A stretch of 64,000 nucleotides of DNA from the NCBI RefSeq assembly GCF_034366785.1, contig NZ_CP112932.1, positions 248,001 through 312,000 on the forward strand. The letters run 5' to 3'. This DNA is from Candidatus Trichorickettsia mobilis. Lineage in GTDB: Bacteria > Pseudomonadota > Alphaproteobacteria > Rickettsiales > Rickettsiaceae. Of the stretch, positions 28,304 to 38,667 are shown in pieces (the stretch's first letter is position 1; each line of letters begins with the position of its first letter). The notes below the pieces were generated by a model. That model was not told the DNA's origin. It did not search any database and was given only the letters and a program-made list of their open reading frames with translations. Both the position numbers and the translations under genes were made by a program.

Positions 28304-31300
28304 ATGTCAAAATCGGATAATTATTTAAAGTTGCTAATGGACGCCAGTAAAACAGGAACCAGAAATATCCAAAACAACAGAGTTAACGCCGCCAAAGAAG
28401 ATACCACTTCATTTACTCGATTTGTTACCGGAAAAGCTTCTATAGTAACTGCAAACAATAGAAGTACTATAAATGTACAAGGTGCTATAGTTAACACTGG
28501 TATTGCCACTGATATCTCAGTTCAGGGCAAAGGTATGTTAGTGGTCAAAGAGAGCGCTACATCTAATGCCAATTTATATACACGCGATGGTTCATTCAGA
28601 TTAAACAATAAAGGCTACTGGCTTAATCCTAGCGGTTGTGTAATGCTTGGATGGAAATTGGATGCAACAGGAAATCTACCTACCGATAGTTCGTTATTGG
28701 AATCTTTAGAGCAAATCAATGTTAGTGGCAGCAGCTCACAGGCCACTGCTAGTGATAAGATAACAGTTGGCGCAAATTTAAATGCAAACAAAACCGTGCT
28801 AGAAGGAGCTGGAGAAATTTTTAAAGTCAATAAAAACGGCATCAATGCTTCAATCAAAATTGATGAGATTTTAATGCCTGAAATTCTTGGCACTGGTAGT
28901 CTTACTATGGGTGATAAATTTACTCTTACTGCCGACCCAAATGCTAGCAAGACTTTTGTATATGGTGGAATATCCATATCTAAAAAAATATCTGAAACTA
29001 ATTTTTATGGAACTAACACTGTTGGTGGTCAATTTAGAATAGTACCAGGTGTTCCTGCTAATGCTAATGAGTTGCAGGTGGATACAGGCATTAGAGTGAG
29101 AGTGGGCGGTGGAGATTGGATTAATTTTAAAGCTATTCGTAATAATGCTAATACTGGTCAGAATGAATTTAATAGTTTGCAGTCTCTTGGAGAAAAGTTA
29201 AAATCCCTTGATCTAATTACTACAATTAAGGACGACCGACTAGTTATTGCACCAAAAGATGGAAATTCAGCTGTTGAATTTCAAAATTTTGGCAGCAACA
29301 TGGTTGAAACTTTAGGTTTAGTTAATATAGCTGGAGTTGCTAACCCGGCATTAGATGGCGAAAGATTTTCAACTCTTCAAATGCTGCGCGATAAAGTTAA
29401 TGCTACTAAAGACACATTTGGGCTTTTTGCTGAACTTAATTCAACATCAGGCTCAGTTAATATACATTCATTACTTGCAACCTCATCATTTGCAATTAAA
29501 GGTGAGTCATTAGGAGTAAGATCTTTTTCTAGAGCAGTTATAGGTGCTCCTTTAGCTATTGGTGGATTAGCTATTCCAGAAGAACAAAGACGAGCAACTG
29601 TAATAATTGATTCTCCTAAACATGATTTGAGAGAAGGTGACTTTGTAAAAATTATGGGATTAGGCAATCCTCAAACCCCAGACGGAATATATATGGTTAC
29701 TGGCAGATCTAGCGATCAATTTACGATTAACTTAATCGATGCTGTTCCTGGAAATTTTGTAGTACAACCAGCAAATGGAACTATATTAAACGCACCACCA
29801 GGTGGCTATACTTGGCAAAAAGTAGCTGGTAGCAGTTATCCACTTAGCAATGCTGCAACAGCAAACTCTGGTGGTGGTGGTGTTGGAGATGTGACTATTA
29901 CTATGCCTCCAGGCTTTGTTGGAGCTGCTGGTGGTGCTCTAATTAACGCAGGAGACATAGTCTATATCTCTGGAATTGGACTTAAGGCTACAGCAGCTGG
30001 CGATGATATTACTGTACCAGATGGCTATTATGTAGTAAATGCCATTGGAGCAAACACTTTTGATATCACTCCAACTGCGATAATAGCTGCTGCCGGTGCT
30101 GCACCTGCTGGTCCAGTAACCGTACGTAAAGTTGGTGATGGCGCTGGTTTTCCTGTAGGAGGAATCAACTTTAATACCAACGTTATGGTAACTACTGGAG
30201 GAGCTGGCTCAAATCGAATAAAACTCTTTATGCCAAGCCATAATTACACTATTGGTGACTCTATCCGTCTTACTGGTTTAGCAGCGCCATTAGCAATTGA
30301 TGGCATTACTGTACGAAATAATATGATATATAAAATAGTTGATGTACCAAATGCAGCAGCTTTAGCAGGTGGCGCACCTAATTTTGTTACCTTTGAAGTA
30401 GTAGATGCTGGTGCTGGTGTTGCTACTACGGGTGATGAAATAGTGGGCATGGCAACTTACGGCGCTCTTGGTACAGACGTTGGTCAAAATTTCCGTGTTG
30501 ATCATTACAGCCGTACTTTTGAATATTTAAGTTTAAATCAAGAAAAAGAGCTATTTGCTGCTACTTATAGTGCTAGTGATTCTAAATTAGGTCTATCTAG
30601 TGGAAATCATTCAGCAGATCGCATCTTTTCACATTCATTTGTAGTATTTGATAGTTTGGGTGGGCAACATACACTCCTCGCCAAATTTGCTCGACTTGGT
30701 GAAAATCGTTGGACAGTAGAGATAAGTGCTATCAAAAGTGAGGATGGTACTTTTGAAGTTAAAACGACTAGACCAGATGGCGTTCTCCAATCTGGAACTT
30801 TAACGTTTGAACCTAATGGCGCACTGCAGTCTATAGGAGATTTAGCATCTCCTTTTCTAGCGGAATGGACAAATGGCAGCGCCCCAGGTAGTATTACTAT
30901 AGATTGGGGAAGTACAGGAAGCGTTGTTGGAACTGGATCTCGAGAAGGCATTAGACAAGTCGTAGCTGCTGATAATGTATTAATGTTTGATGCAAATGGT
31001 AATACCGCTGGAACTTTAGTAGATGTCAACATTGATGAAAATGGTAATTTCATTGCTATTTACGATAATGGTACTAGTCAAAAACTATATAGAATTCCAA
31101 TTGCCACTCAAATTGATCTGGATAATGGCATGGAAGCTTATGCTTCTGGTTATCGTAACAAATCTCCTGTCATTCTTAAAGAGCCTGGTGTTGCCGGTAC
31201 AGCAACTATTGTCTCAAAGAGCGTAGAAGGATCAAATGGTGATACTACTACATCATTGATAGAACTTCAAGGGCTCTCCAATGATGTTTTAGCAACCTCC

Positions 31301-31363
31301 AAAACATTAGGCATAGAAAATAATAATCTTAAAACCATTGTTAATGCAATTGAGGTTCGTTAA
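28304..31363 (+). CDS. flgE: FlgE-like flagellar hook protein with three phage-type inserts
   Basis: The 1,019-aa protein has the hook-family layout. An N-terminal polar helix comes first, then ISVQGKGMLVVKE, LYTRDGSFRLNNKGYWLNPSG and MLGWKLDATGNLP (residues 68-130). Near the end are FVVFDSLGGQHTL and the C-terminal ELQGLSNDVLATSKTLGIENNNLK helix. Between them, about residues 430-705, are three related beta modules. Each has a GD-(F/I/S)-V-x-I-x-G-(L/I) core and a later DG-x-Y segment (starts near 431, 527 and 637), like E1_FCCH modules found in phage tail proteins. The N-terminus is more polar than usual in FlgE. No other hook or basal-body gene adjoins it. FlgE normally polymerises outside the cell. 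That role is inferred. Confidence 0.7.
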   Translation: MSKSDNYLKLLMDASKTGTRNIQNNRVNAAKEDTTSFTRFVTGKASIVTANNRSTINVQGAIVNTGIATDISVQGKGMLVVKESATSNANLYTRDGSFRLNNKGYWLNPSGCVMLGWKLDATGNLPTDSSLLESLEQINVSGSSSQATASDKITVGANLNANKTVLEGAGEIFKVNKNGINASIKIDEILMPEILGTGSLTMGDKFTLTADPNASKTFVYGGISISKKISETNFYGTNTVGGQFRIVPGVPANANELQVDTGIRVRVGGGDWINFKAIRNNANTGQNEFNSLQSLGEKLKSLDLITTIKDDRLVIAPKDGNSAVEFQNFGSNMVETLGLVNIAGVANPALDGERFSTLQMLRDKVNATKDTFGLFAELNSTSGSVNIHSLLATSSFAIKGESLGVRSFSRAVIGAPLAIGGLAIPEEQRRATVIIDSPKHDLREGDFVKIMGLGNPQTPDGIYMVTGRSSDQFTINLIDAVPGNFVVQPANGTILNAPPGGYTWQKVAGSSYPLSNAATANSGGGGVGDVTITMPPGFVGAAGGALINAGDIVYISGIGLKATAAGDDITVPDGYYVVNAIGANTFDITPTAIIAAAGAAPAGPVTVRKVGDGAGFPVGGINFNTNVMVTTGGAGSNRIKLFMPSHNYTIGDSIRLTGLAAPLAIDGITVRNNMIYKIVDVPNAAALAGGAPNFVTFEVVDAGAGVATTGDEIVGMATYGALGTDVGQNFRVDHYSRTFEYLSLNQEKELFAATYSASDSKLGLSSGNHSADRIFSHSFVVFDSLGGQHTLLAKFARLGENRWTVEISAIKSEDGTFEVKTTRPDGVLQSGTLTFEPNGALQSIGDLASPFLAEWTNGSAPGSITIDWGSTGSVVGTGSREGIRQVVAADNVLMFDANGNTAGTLVDVNIDENGNFIAIYDNGTSQKLYRIPIATQIDLDNGMEAYASGYRNKSPVILKEPGVAGTATIVSKSVEGSNGDTTTSLIELQGLSNDVLATSKTLGIENNNLKTIVNAIEVR

Positions 31364-31878
31364 GCTATATGACTATTTTTACTGCTATTTTAGCATTCAG
31401 CTTATAGTAATAACTGGTTGTATATTTTTATTATGAACGTTCACAAATTTTTAAGTTTGAACGTTAGTATACTACACAAGGTGTCATCTACAAGGAGCTG
31501 TTAGGCTCCTTGGTGATAGCCCTAGTAGAAAGAATTATACCTTATAAAGATGGATCAGCTACGATTTGATAAAAATTTAAATATCTTGGTTTAAATTTTT
31601 ATTAAAGTTGAGACCATTACGTTGCCGTGGCAATCCAGAAATAAACGTTTAACTAAATTGCTTCGCCCGTTTTGGCTTGCGACGACGTTCATATCGCTTA
31701 TTTTTCTTTAAACTTGATACAGTTCATTGAACATTCTCTATTTTTCGACTAAAAACCACTATAAATAATCTCCATAAAATTTTATTCACAGAGCCTAAAC
31801 TCATCATAAAAAATTTCAATAAATTATTTACAGAACCTATAGTTAATGTAATTTCACAACATTCTCGATGCCATTAAC
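31364..31878. repeat. Spacer with a family A right end and dispersed repeats
   Basis: A 28-bp segment (31443-31470, beginning ACAAATTTTTAAGTTTGAAC) is identical to 49831-49858. A perfect 8-bp hairpin CAAGGAGC / GCTCCTTG lies near 31490-31512 and may be part of the FlgE-gene terminator, though no T-run follows. From about 31612 the family A interior appears (GGCAATCCAGAAATAAACG), ending with the family A right end near 31718-31738 (CAGTTCATTGAACATTC). No gene is supported here. Confidence 0.65.
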
Positions 31879-32064
31879 TTGAAAAAGCAAGAATCCAGCT
31901 TTGAACCGGAAGGATATCGAAGGTATTTTCAAGAACCAGAACGATCACAAACAGTATCAAAAAAGCCATTACCTATCGACTTAACCTATACCGACAACTT
32001 TCTAGCAGCTCGTATTACTAAGATAAAAAGAGCACTAGTTACAATTTTGCGTACTATTTATTAA
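31879..32064 (+). CDS. Small hypothetical protein (weak)
   Basis: A 61-residue frame from TTG encodes a polar N-terminal half and a basic, amphipathic C-terminal half (LAARITKIKRALVTILRTIY). No clear ribosome site precedes it. I do not recognise the family. It may be a real small protein, or a remnant of a longer gene in the repeat-rich stretch before the ankyrin-type gene. Confidence 0.25.
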   Translation: MKKQESSFEPEGYRRYFQEPERSQTVSKKPLPIDLTYTDNFLAARITKIKRALVTILRTIY

Positions 32065-32181
32065 CTTATTAATTAAATAACAACTAAATCTTTACTTTAA
32101 ATGCTATGATGTTACCATTTTATAAATAGCATTAACTAATTATTATTTAATGCTCTTATATAACTTAAGGCTATTATTATT

Positions 32182-34821
32182 ATGTCAAAAAATATTGTTC
32201 CTGTAACTAGCGACCAACATAATACATTTAATACAAGCAACACAAATCATCAAAATACTTTAGCTCTACCTCAACACAGTTTTCCAGAAGTTAATAAATA
32301 TCTATCAAAATATAAAATAATAAAACAACAAATTGTAAATTTTTTACATACTGAAGGAAACCATGAGGTTAATGACCGTATAGTTAAAACAGCTATTAAT
32401 TCCAAAGGATTGATTTTTTACAAAGGAGAACAAAGAATAATTGGGATTGAAATATTAGAACAAAACCTTAATCTTACTAATATAATTTTATACGCTCCTG
32501 AAATAGCTCCATTACTGATAAAAAAAGGTGCCGATATAAATGTTTCAATTAAAAGCGAACAACCATTGCTTGGTTATGCAATTGAGCATAACCAGCGAGC
32601 TATTATAGATGCTTTATTAGAAAGAGATGATTTAGATTGTAACCAAGTAGTTGTAACACCATTAAGTAAGAATTGTTCTATTTATACTCCATTACTTATC
32701 TATGCAATAGAGTATAGAGACTTTACAACTGCGCTAGAGTTATTAACTAAGCCTAAATTAAGTGTCCTGACTTCAAAATTGACTATAAGCAACGGTATAA
32801 ATTATTACCAAAATATAATTGAAATTGCAATAAACTCTAAAGATATGGAATTTATTGACATTTTATTACAAAACCAAGTTTTTACCTCTGAAATATTAAA
32901 GCACAATATTGATCTCGGACAAGTAATTACAACCTTTCCGCAAGCAGCATTATTACTTATAAATAAAGGAGCTAATGTAAATACTGAAGTGCAAATATCG
33001 TCTGATAAAACACAATCTTTATTGGAATATGCGCTAATGTCTGACAATCAAGCTTTAATAACTGCTATATTAAAAAATCAAAGCTTAGACTTTGCTCAAG
33101 GTAATGAAACTAATAATCCCGGCACATTGCTATATAAATACTTAGGAGAAAAACTATTTTTGGAGATAGTTAAAGAATATGACTTAACAACTAGATTGTT
33201 GCATGCTCATGCAAAAATGTGGTGGGATACTTCTCTGAAATATTTTATAGAAGGCATACATATAGATAATCCATTTTCAATAAATTGTACCGATGATAAT
33301 GGTAATGGTTTAGCGGAATATTTTATTTATTATCCTGAAATGTTAAAATGGCTATTTCAACAGAGATACATGTTGCATGGACAAGACTCATTAATTTTAC
33401 ATAAGCTTGCTGACATAGCTCAAAGTGACCAAAATTATCAACGATGGGATTTAATTATTGAATTAGCAAGACTACATAATACTGAGGGATTGCTCTTATT
33501 TAATGTCAATTTCAAAGATTCTAGTGGTCAAAGGCTGATTGATAAGGCAAAACATTTATATGATAACGCATATTACAACGCAGATAATATCCTCAAAGAG
33601 TTACGTAATCTTGGCTCAGTTGAACCAGCAAATCTGATTTCAACTGCACTAGCAGATAAACTAGACTTAAGTAATGAACGTTTAGATGGTTATGAACCTA
33701 ATAAAATTAATGCGTTAAAGATTTTACAATTGCTATATGAAAAATTTCCTCTATCTGAAGAACAGATAACTGAAGAAATAAATACTTTTAAAACTAAGGA
33801 TTTTAGTGGGTGGAGTAATAATAAGTGGTATGTGTCTACCTCATTGACTATCCAGCAGGTAGTAGATCTATTATCTGGGATGCGTAATGTACATGATCGT
33901 TTGTCAGAAAACTGGGATTTTAAGCAAGTACTTGCCTCTGTAATTTATATATCTCGTACTTGCGGTGATGAAATGATCTATAATTCATTAATTCATTGTT
34001 TAAGTGAATTATATTTATGTGATTTAGGCAAATTAATTAATATACTTTACGTAGCGCAAGACAAAATCTTGGAGAAACAGCAAATTAACTACGCTGCACA
34101 AAATTTTACAGAATTTTATCCTATACTAGACGAAGCAATGAACCAAATAAACAATACATTTAAAGAAGAAGCTTCATTGGCAATAACTGAATGGTTTTAC
34201 GATATTTATGGAAATATCAAGTCTGAAGAATGGGGAAAATATACTCTGAAAGTTCAAGGTATAATAACTCAGATCTTTACCGAACTAGGAGACAAAAAAA
34301 TAGAGAGTTATCACTTTAATGATGGTTTAAAAGCACAGATTATAATGCCGTTAATTGAGAAAATAAAACTCAATACTGTTCCTGATGAAGCGCTGATAAG
34401 CTGGCAAGAAGCATTATATAAAGGAAAAATTAATATAATAACTTCTTTCTTTGAACAAATAGCAACAGCCAATAGCGAAAAAATGGTAAATTTATTTAAT
34501 GATGTAACTTATAAAGCAGAGAAATTATATGGAGATTTTACTATTATAGGTTCTAAGCTGGTAAATAATCACTATCAGCATATGTTGACATATGATCAAG
34601 CAAAAGCTATAAAATTTTTAAGTCTACTGAAGGATAATTGTACTATTAACCAAGAAGTAATAAATTTTATAGATAAAGAATCTTTCAACTGGAAGTTTGT
34701 ACAGCAAAAAAATCAACTTCATACCTCTTATTTACAAGCACCATCATTTGAGATTATAAGCAAGGAAGTAGATCTAGAGGGGGTACTAGAACGTTTCAAT
34801 GAAGATACCATGATAGGCTAA
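32182..34821 (+). CDS. Large ankyrin-type repeat protein, putative effector
   Basis: The 879-aa protein has no signal peptide or membrane segment. Its N-terminal half carries degenerate ankyrin-type repeats (APEIAPLLIKKGADINVS, LLGYAIEHNQRAIIDALLE, AALLLINKGANVNTEV and LLEYALMSDNQALITAILK, about residues 105-310). The rest is alpha-helical and unlike known families. The last ~180 residues contain IESYHFNDGL, WQEALYKGK and EKLYGDFT. The same block occurs in the partial gene at the right edge of the window, so the protein belongs to a local paralogous family. Ankyrin proteins of Rickettsiales often enter host cells by type I or IV secretion. That is inference here. The gene stands alone between long spacers. 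Confidence 0.7.
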   Translation: MSKNIVPVTSDQHNTFNTSNTNHQNTLALPQHSFPEVNKYLSKYKIIKQQIVNFLHTEGNHEVNDRIVKTAINSKGLIFYKGEQRIIGIEILEQNLNLTNIILYAPEIAPLLIKKGADINVSIKSEQPLLGYAIEHNQRAIIDALLERDDLDCNQVVVTPLSKNCSIYTPLLIYAIEYRDFTTALELLTKPKLSVLTSKLTISNGINYYQNIIEIAINSKDMEFIDILLQNQVFTSEILKHNIDLGQVITTFPQAALLLINKGANVNTEVQISSDKTQSLLEYALMSDNQALITAILKNQSLDFAQGNETNNPGTLLYKYLGEKLFLEIVKEYDLTTRLLHAHAKMWWDTSLKYFIEGIHIDNPFSINCTDDNGNGLAEYFIYYPEMLKWLFQQRYMLHGQDSLILHKLADIAQSDQNYQRWDLIIELARLHNTEGLLLFNVNFKDSSGQRLIDKAKHLYDNAYYNADNILKELRNLGSVEPANLISTALADKLDLSNERLDGYEPNKINALKILQLLYEKFPLSEEQITEEINTFKTKDFSGWSNNKWYVSTSLTIQQVVDLLSGMRNVHDRLSENWDFKQVLASVIYISRTCGDEMIYNSLIHCLSELYLCDLGKLINILYVAQDKILEKQQINYAAQNFTEFYPILDEAMNQINNTFKEEASLAITEWFYDIYGNIKSEEWGKYTLKVQGIITQIFTELGDKKIESYHFNDGLKAQIIMPLIEKIKLNTVPDEALISWQEALYKGKINIITSFFEQIATANSEKMVNLFNDVTYKAEKLYGDFTIIGSKLVNNHYQHMLTYDQAKAIKFLSLLKDNCTINQEVINFIDKESFNWKFVQQKNQLHTSYLQAPSFEIISKEVDLEGVLERFNEDTMIG

Positions 34822-35038
34822 AGAAACGCCAGTTGCCAATTAATTGAGGTTTTGTTGCATAAATCAGACTTTGAACTAGCGGAGTTAAATTGTTTAGTAT
34901 TACGAATTTGACTATAATAAAATATAAATCTTGTTGAATTTTAATACTACTCAAGTATAACTAACTATTCAGTACTATATATTACCTTAAAATTTAATAT
35001 CTTAAAATTTAAGGTAATTTAATTTGGTTAAATTAACG

Positions 35039-36583
35039 ATGAATCAAACCACATTACAAAGTCAAGATATATTGGATGAAAAACGAAATATTGCCAGGCA
35101 AGGTGGAGGAATCAAGCGTATTTCTATCCAGCATGCAAAAGGGAAACTAACCGCCAGAGAACGAATTGAAGTTCTTTTGGATCCAGACAGTTTTGAAGAA
35201 ACTGCAATGTTCGTTGAACATCGATGCGACAATTTCGGAATGCGTGATAAAATCTTTCCTGGAGATGGAGTAGTAACTGGTCACGGTACTATCAACGGTA
35301 GGCTAGTCTTTGTTTATAGTCAGGATTTTACGGTGCATGGCGGCTCTCTGGGTGAATATCATGCTAAAAAAATCTGTAATATTATGGATTCTGCTCTAAA
35401 GGTAGGCGCACCTGTCATCGGAATTAATGATTCCGGTGGAGCCAGAATTCAGGAAGGAGTCGATGCTCTCGGTGGCTACGGTGAATTATTTAATCGTAAC
35501 GTCTTAGCCTCCGGAGTCATTCCACAAATAACTTTAATTATGGGTCCTTGTGCCGGTGGCGCAGTATACTCCCCTGCTCTTACCGATTTTATTTTCATGG
35601 TACAGGATTCTTCTTACATGTTCGTAACCGGACCGGAAGTAGTAAAAACGGTAACTGGCGAAGAAGTGAGTCAGGAAAAGCTAGGTGGTGCCAGGATGCA
35701 TACCACTAAAAGCGGTGTTGCCGACCTAGCTTTTAAAAATGATGTTGAAGCATTATTAGAAACTAGAAGATTTTTTAATTTTTTACCACTATCCAATACT
35801 GCTCCACTACCAATTAGGGATACTAAAGACCCTGCTGATCGAGTTGATATGTCTCTTAGTACCTTAGTGCCATCAAACCCGAATAAACCTTACGATATGA
35901 CTGAATTGTTAGAGCGTATAGTTGATGAAGGAGAATTTTTTGAGCTGCAACCGCATTTTGCCAAAAATATTATTATTGGTTTTGGTTATATGGAAGGAAG
36001 GCCGGTCGGTTTTATTGCCAATCAACCACTACATTTAGCAGGGTGTCTAGATATTAACGCTTCAAGAAAAGCCGCACGATTTATACGTTTCTGCGATGCT
36101 TTTAACATACCATTAGTAACGCTAGTTGATGTTCCAGGGTTCTTGCCTGGTACAGATCAAGAATATAATGGTATTATCAAGCATGGGGCCAAATTGCTAT
36201 ATGCTTATGCAGAAGCAACTGTACCAAAGATTACTGTAATTACTAGAAAAGCATATGGTGGTGCCTACATAGTTATGAATTCAAAGCATCTACACGGGGA
36301 TATAAATTATGCCTGGGTTAATTCTGAGATTGCAGTCATAGGTGCTGAAGGGGCTGCAGAGATAATATTTAGAGAAGAGTGTAAGGACTTGGATTTAAAA
36401 AAACAAAAAATTGCAGAATATAGAGAAACCGTTACTTCACCTTTTATTGCTGCTTCCAGAGGCTATCTGGATGATATAATTAAACCTCAAAACACCAGGT
36501 GGCGTATATGTAAGGCACTTAATTTTTTACAAAATAAAAAAGTGCATATGCCATGGAAAAAACATGATAATTTACCGTTATAA
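35039..36583 (+). CDS. pccB: Propionyl-CoA carboxylase beta chain
   Basis: The protein is 514 aa when started at the ATG of [14 protein letters not shown] five codons earlier (35024) is possible but less likely. It has the two carboxyltransferase halves, with [62 protein letters not shown] and [23 protein letters not shown], and ends [11 protein letters not shown]-like. It transfers carboxyl from biotin to propionyl-CoA to make methylmalonyl-CoA. pccA follows after 3 bp, so the two chains are one operon. Assignment to propionyl- rather than acetyl-CoA is based on family resemblance. Confidence 0.93.
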   Translation: MNQTTLQSQDILDEKRNIARQGGGIKRISIQHAKGKLTARERIEVLLDPDSFEETAMFVEHRCDNFGMRDKIFPGDGVVTGHGTINGRLVFVYSQDFTVHGGSLGEYHAKKICNIMDSALKVGAPVIGINDSGGARIQEGVDALGGYGELFNRNVLASGVIPQITLIMGPCAGGAVYSPALTDFIFMVQDSSYMFVTGPEVVKTVTGEEVSQEKLGGARMHTTKSGVADLAFKNDVEALLETRRFFNFLPLSNTAPLPIRDTKDPADRVDMSLSTLVPSNPNKPYDMTELLERIVDEGEFFELQPHFAKNIIIGFGYMEGRPVGFIANQPLHLAGCLDINASRKAARFIRFCDAFNIPLVTLVDVPGFLPGTDQEYNGIIKHGAKLLYAYAEATVPKITVITRKAYGGAYIVMNSKHLHGDINYAWVNSEIAVIGAEGAAEIIFREECKDLDLKKQKIAEYRETVTSPFIAASRGYLDDIIKPQNTRWRICKALNFLQNKKVHMPWKKHDNLPL

Positions 36584-36586
36584 TCA

Positions 36587-38593
36587 ATGAGCAAACCATT
36601 ATTTGATAAAGTCTTAATTGCTAACAGAGGTGAAATCGCTCTTAGAATTATGCGTTCACTAAAAAAAATGGGCATAAAATCTGTTGCAGTTTATTCTGAA
36701 GCTGATACCAATGCTATGCATGTGCAATATGCCGATGAAGCCTATTATGTCGGGAATTCTCCAGCTACTGAAAGCTATTTATCTATTAAAAACATTATCA
36801 ATGCCATCAGAGCAAGCGGAGCAAACGCTGTTCATCCAGGATACGGGTTCTTAGCAGAAAATGCAAATTTCGCTAATATTTTAAAAAGAGAGGGAGTAAC
36901 TTTAATTGGTCCTAGTGCGCAGGCAATTAAACAAATGGGTGATAAGATAGCTGCTAAAAAAATTGCAATTGAAGCTGGAGTAACTACAATCCCAGGCTAT
37001 ATGGGCACTATTAATACAGTAAGCCAAGCAATAAGCATAGCGGAAGATATTGGATTCCCGGTAATAGTAAAAGCTGCTGCTGGTGGCGGTGGTAGAGGAA
37101 TGCGAGTAGTCAAAAACTCACAAGAAATGACTGCTGCTTTTTCATCAGCCAGATTAGAAGCCGCCAGTAGTTTTAGTGACGGTAGAGTATTTATTGAGAA
37201 ACTGATCTCATCACCACGACACATCGAAATACAATTACTAGCTGATCAACATGGAAATGCCGTATGTCTTGGTGAACGAGAATGTTCAATTCAACGATAT
37301 CATCAAAAAGTTATTGAAGAAGCTCCAAGCCCATTCTTAAGCGAAGATACTAGACGAAAAATGTATGCTGAAGTGATATCATTATCTCGTAAGGTAGGAT
37401 ATTACTCTGCTGGTACTGTTGAGTTTATGGTAACTGCTGACAGTAAGTTTTACTTTCTTGAGATGAATACCAGATTACAAGTTGAGCATCCAGTAACTGA
37501 ATTGGTTACTGGAATCGACATTGTTGAAGAAATGATTAAAATTGCTGCCGGAGAAAAATTAACTTTCTCACAACAGGATATAGTTTTAAAAGGCTGGGCT
37601 ATTGAATCACGAATCTGTGCAGAAGATCCATCAAGAGGATTTTTGCCTTCTAGCGGTAGAATTACTGAATATTCAGAACCGCCAAAAAGTTCTAATATTA
37701 GAATAGATAATGGCATTGGCTCCGGCGGTGAAGTAAGCATGTTTTATGATTCGATGATTGCTAAATTATGTACTTATCATGAGACTCGCGAACAGGCTAT
37801 CGAAGTTATGCGTTCTGCTTTAAGCTCTTATATTATTAAGGGTATTGCTCACAATATAAGTTTTTTAGAAGCAGTAATGTCGCATCCACGATTTATTAGC
37901 GGCGATATTAACACTGGCTTTATTGCAGAAGAATATCCTGACGGCTTTTCTGGAGCTGCCTTAACTTCAGAGATCACCGAAGTATTCCTGTCGACTGCGA
38001 TATATATATATATCGCAGAACAAAAAAGAGCCGCATCAATCTTCGGACAAATTATCGACCAGACTAACAATATCGGTACTCGTTGGGTAGTGTCGATCGA
38101 TGATAAATTGTTTCCAATATTAATCAAACCGGTTGCAGACGGGTATAATATCAGACAAGGATCAAATAGAATCTATATCCGCAGTAACTGGAATTTAGGA
38201 AGTCATTTATTCAGTGGTTTAGTTAATGGCAATAAAGTAAATGTCAAAATTGAAAGAATTCGCACTGGTTATATGTTAACGCACTCAGGGCTTAGTGTTA
38301 ATGCTTTTGTACGCTCTCCTAGAATGTCGGAGCTGGAAGCACTAATGATTTCCAAACCGCATGTTGATATTTTAACAACCTTACAGGCTCCTCTAGCCGG
38401 ACAAATAGCCGCAATTAAAGTTCAAGTCGGTGAACAAGTAGTTCCTGGGCAAGATATTATGATTTTGACAGCAATGAAGATGGAGAATGTAATTACGGCA
38501 GAACGCCCCTCAACTATCGCCAAAATATTAGTCAATGAAAAAGATCAAGTATTTGCCAATCAAGTTCTGATTGAATTTGAAGAAAGTGCTTAA
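36587..38593 (+). CDS. pccA: Propionyl-CoA carboxylase alpha chain (biotin carboxylase)
   Basis: The 668-aa protein holds a biotin carboxylase (residues 1-450) with IANRGEIALRIMRS, HPGYGFLAEN, the ATP-grasp loop KAAAGGGGRGMRVV and EMNTRLQVEHPVTE. A linker follows, then a C-terminal biotin carrier domain with AMKMEN, whose biotinyl lysine is Lys631. The region around residues 460-590 matches the BT domain of PccA, which separates it from acetyl-CoA carboxylase subunits. It is translated right after pccB. The pathway lets the cell use propionyl-CoA from odd-chain or branched substrates. Confidence 0.93.
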   Translation: MSKPLFDKVLIANRGEIALRIMRSLKKMGIKSVAVYSEADTNAMHVQYADEAYYVGNSPATESYLSIKNIINAIRASGANAVHPGYGFLAENANFANILKREGVTLIGPSAQAIKQMGDKIAAKKIAIEAGVTTIPGYMGTINTVSQAISIAEDIGFPVIVKAAAGGGGRGMRVVKNSQEMTAAFSSARLEAASSFSDGRVFIEKLISSPRHIEIQLLADQHGNAVCLGERECSIQRYHQKVIEEAPSPFLSEDTRRKMYAEVISLSRKVGYYSAGTVEFMVTADSKFYFLEMNTRLQVEHPVTELVTGIDIVEEMIKIAAGEKLTFSQQDIVLKGWAIESRICAEDPSRGFLPSSGRITEYSEPPKSSNIRIDNGIGSGGEVSMFYDSMIAKLCTYHETREQAIEVMRSALSSYIIKGIAHNISFLEAVMSHPRFISGDINTGFIAEEYPDGFSGAALTSEITEVFLSTAIYIYIAEQKRAASIFGQIIDQTNNIGTRWVVSIDDKLFPILIKPVADGYNIRQGSNRIYIRSNWNLGSHLFSGLVNGNKVNVKIERIRTGYMLTHSGLSVNAFVRSPRMSELEALMISKPHVDILTTLQAPLAGQIAAIKVQVGEQVVPGQDIMILTAMKMENVITAERPSTIAKILVNEKDQVFANQVLIEFEESA

Positions 38594-38667
38594 TACACTT
38601 TTTTGTTGTAAATTTAATTAAAATTTATGATATAATGTGAGATTTAAGCATTGCATACAAAATCTTG

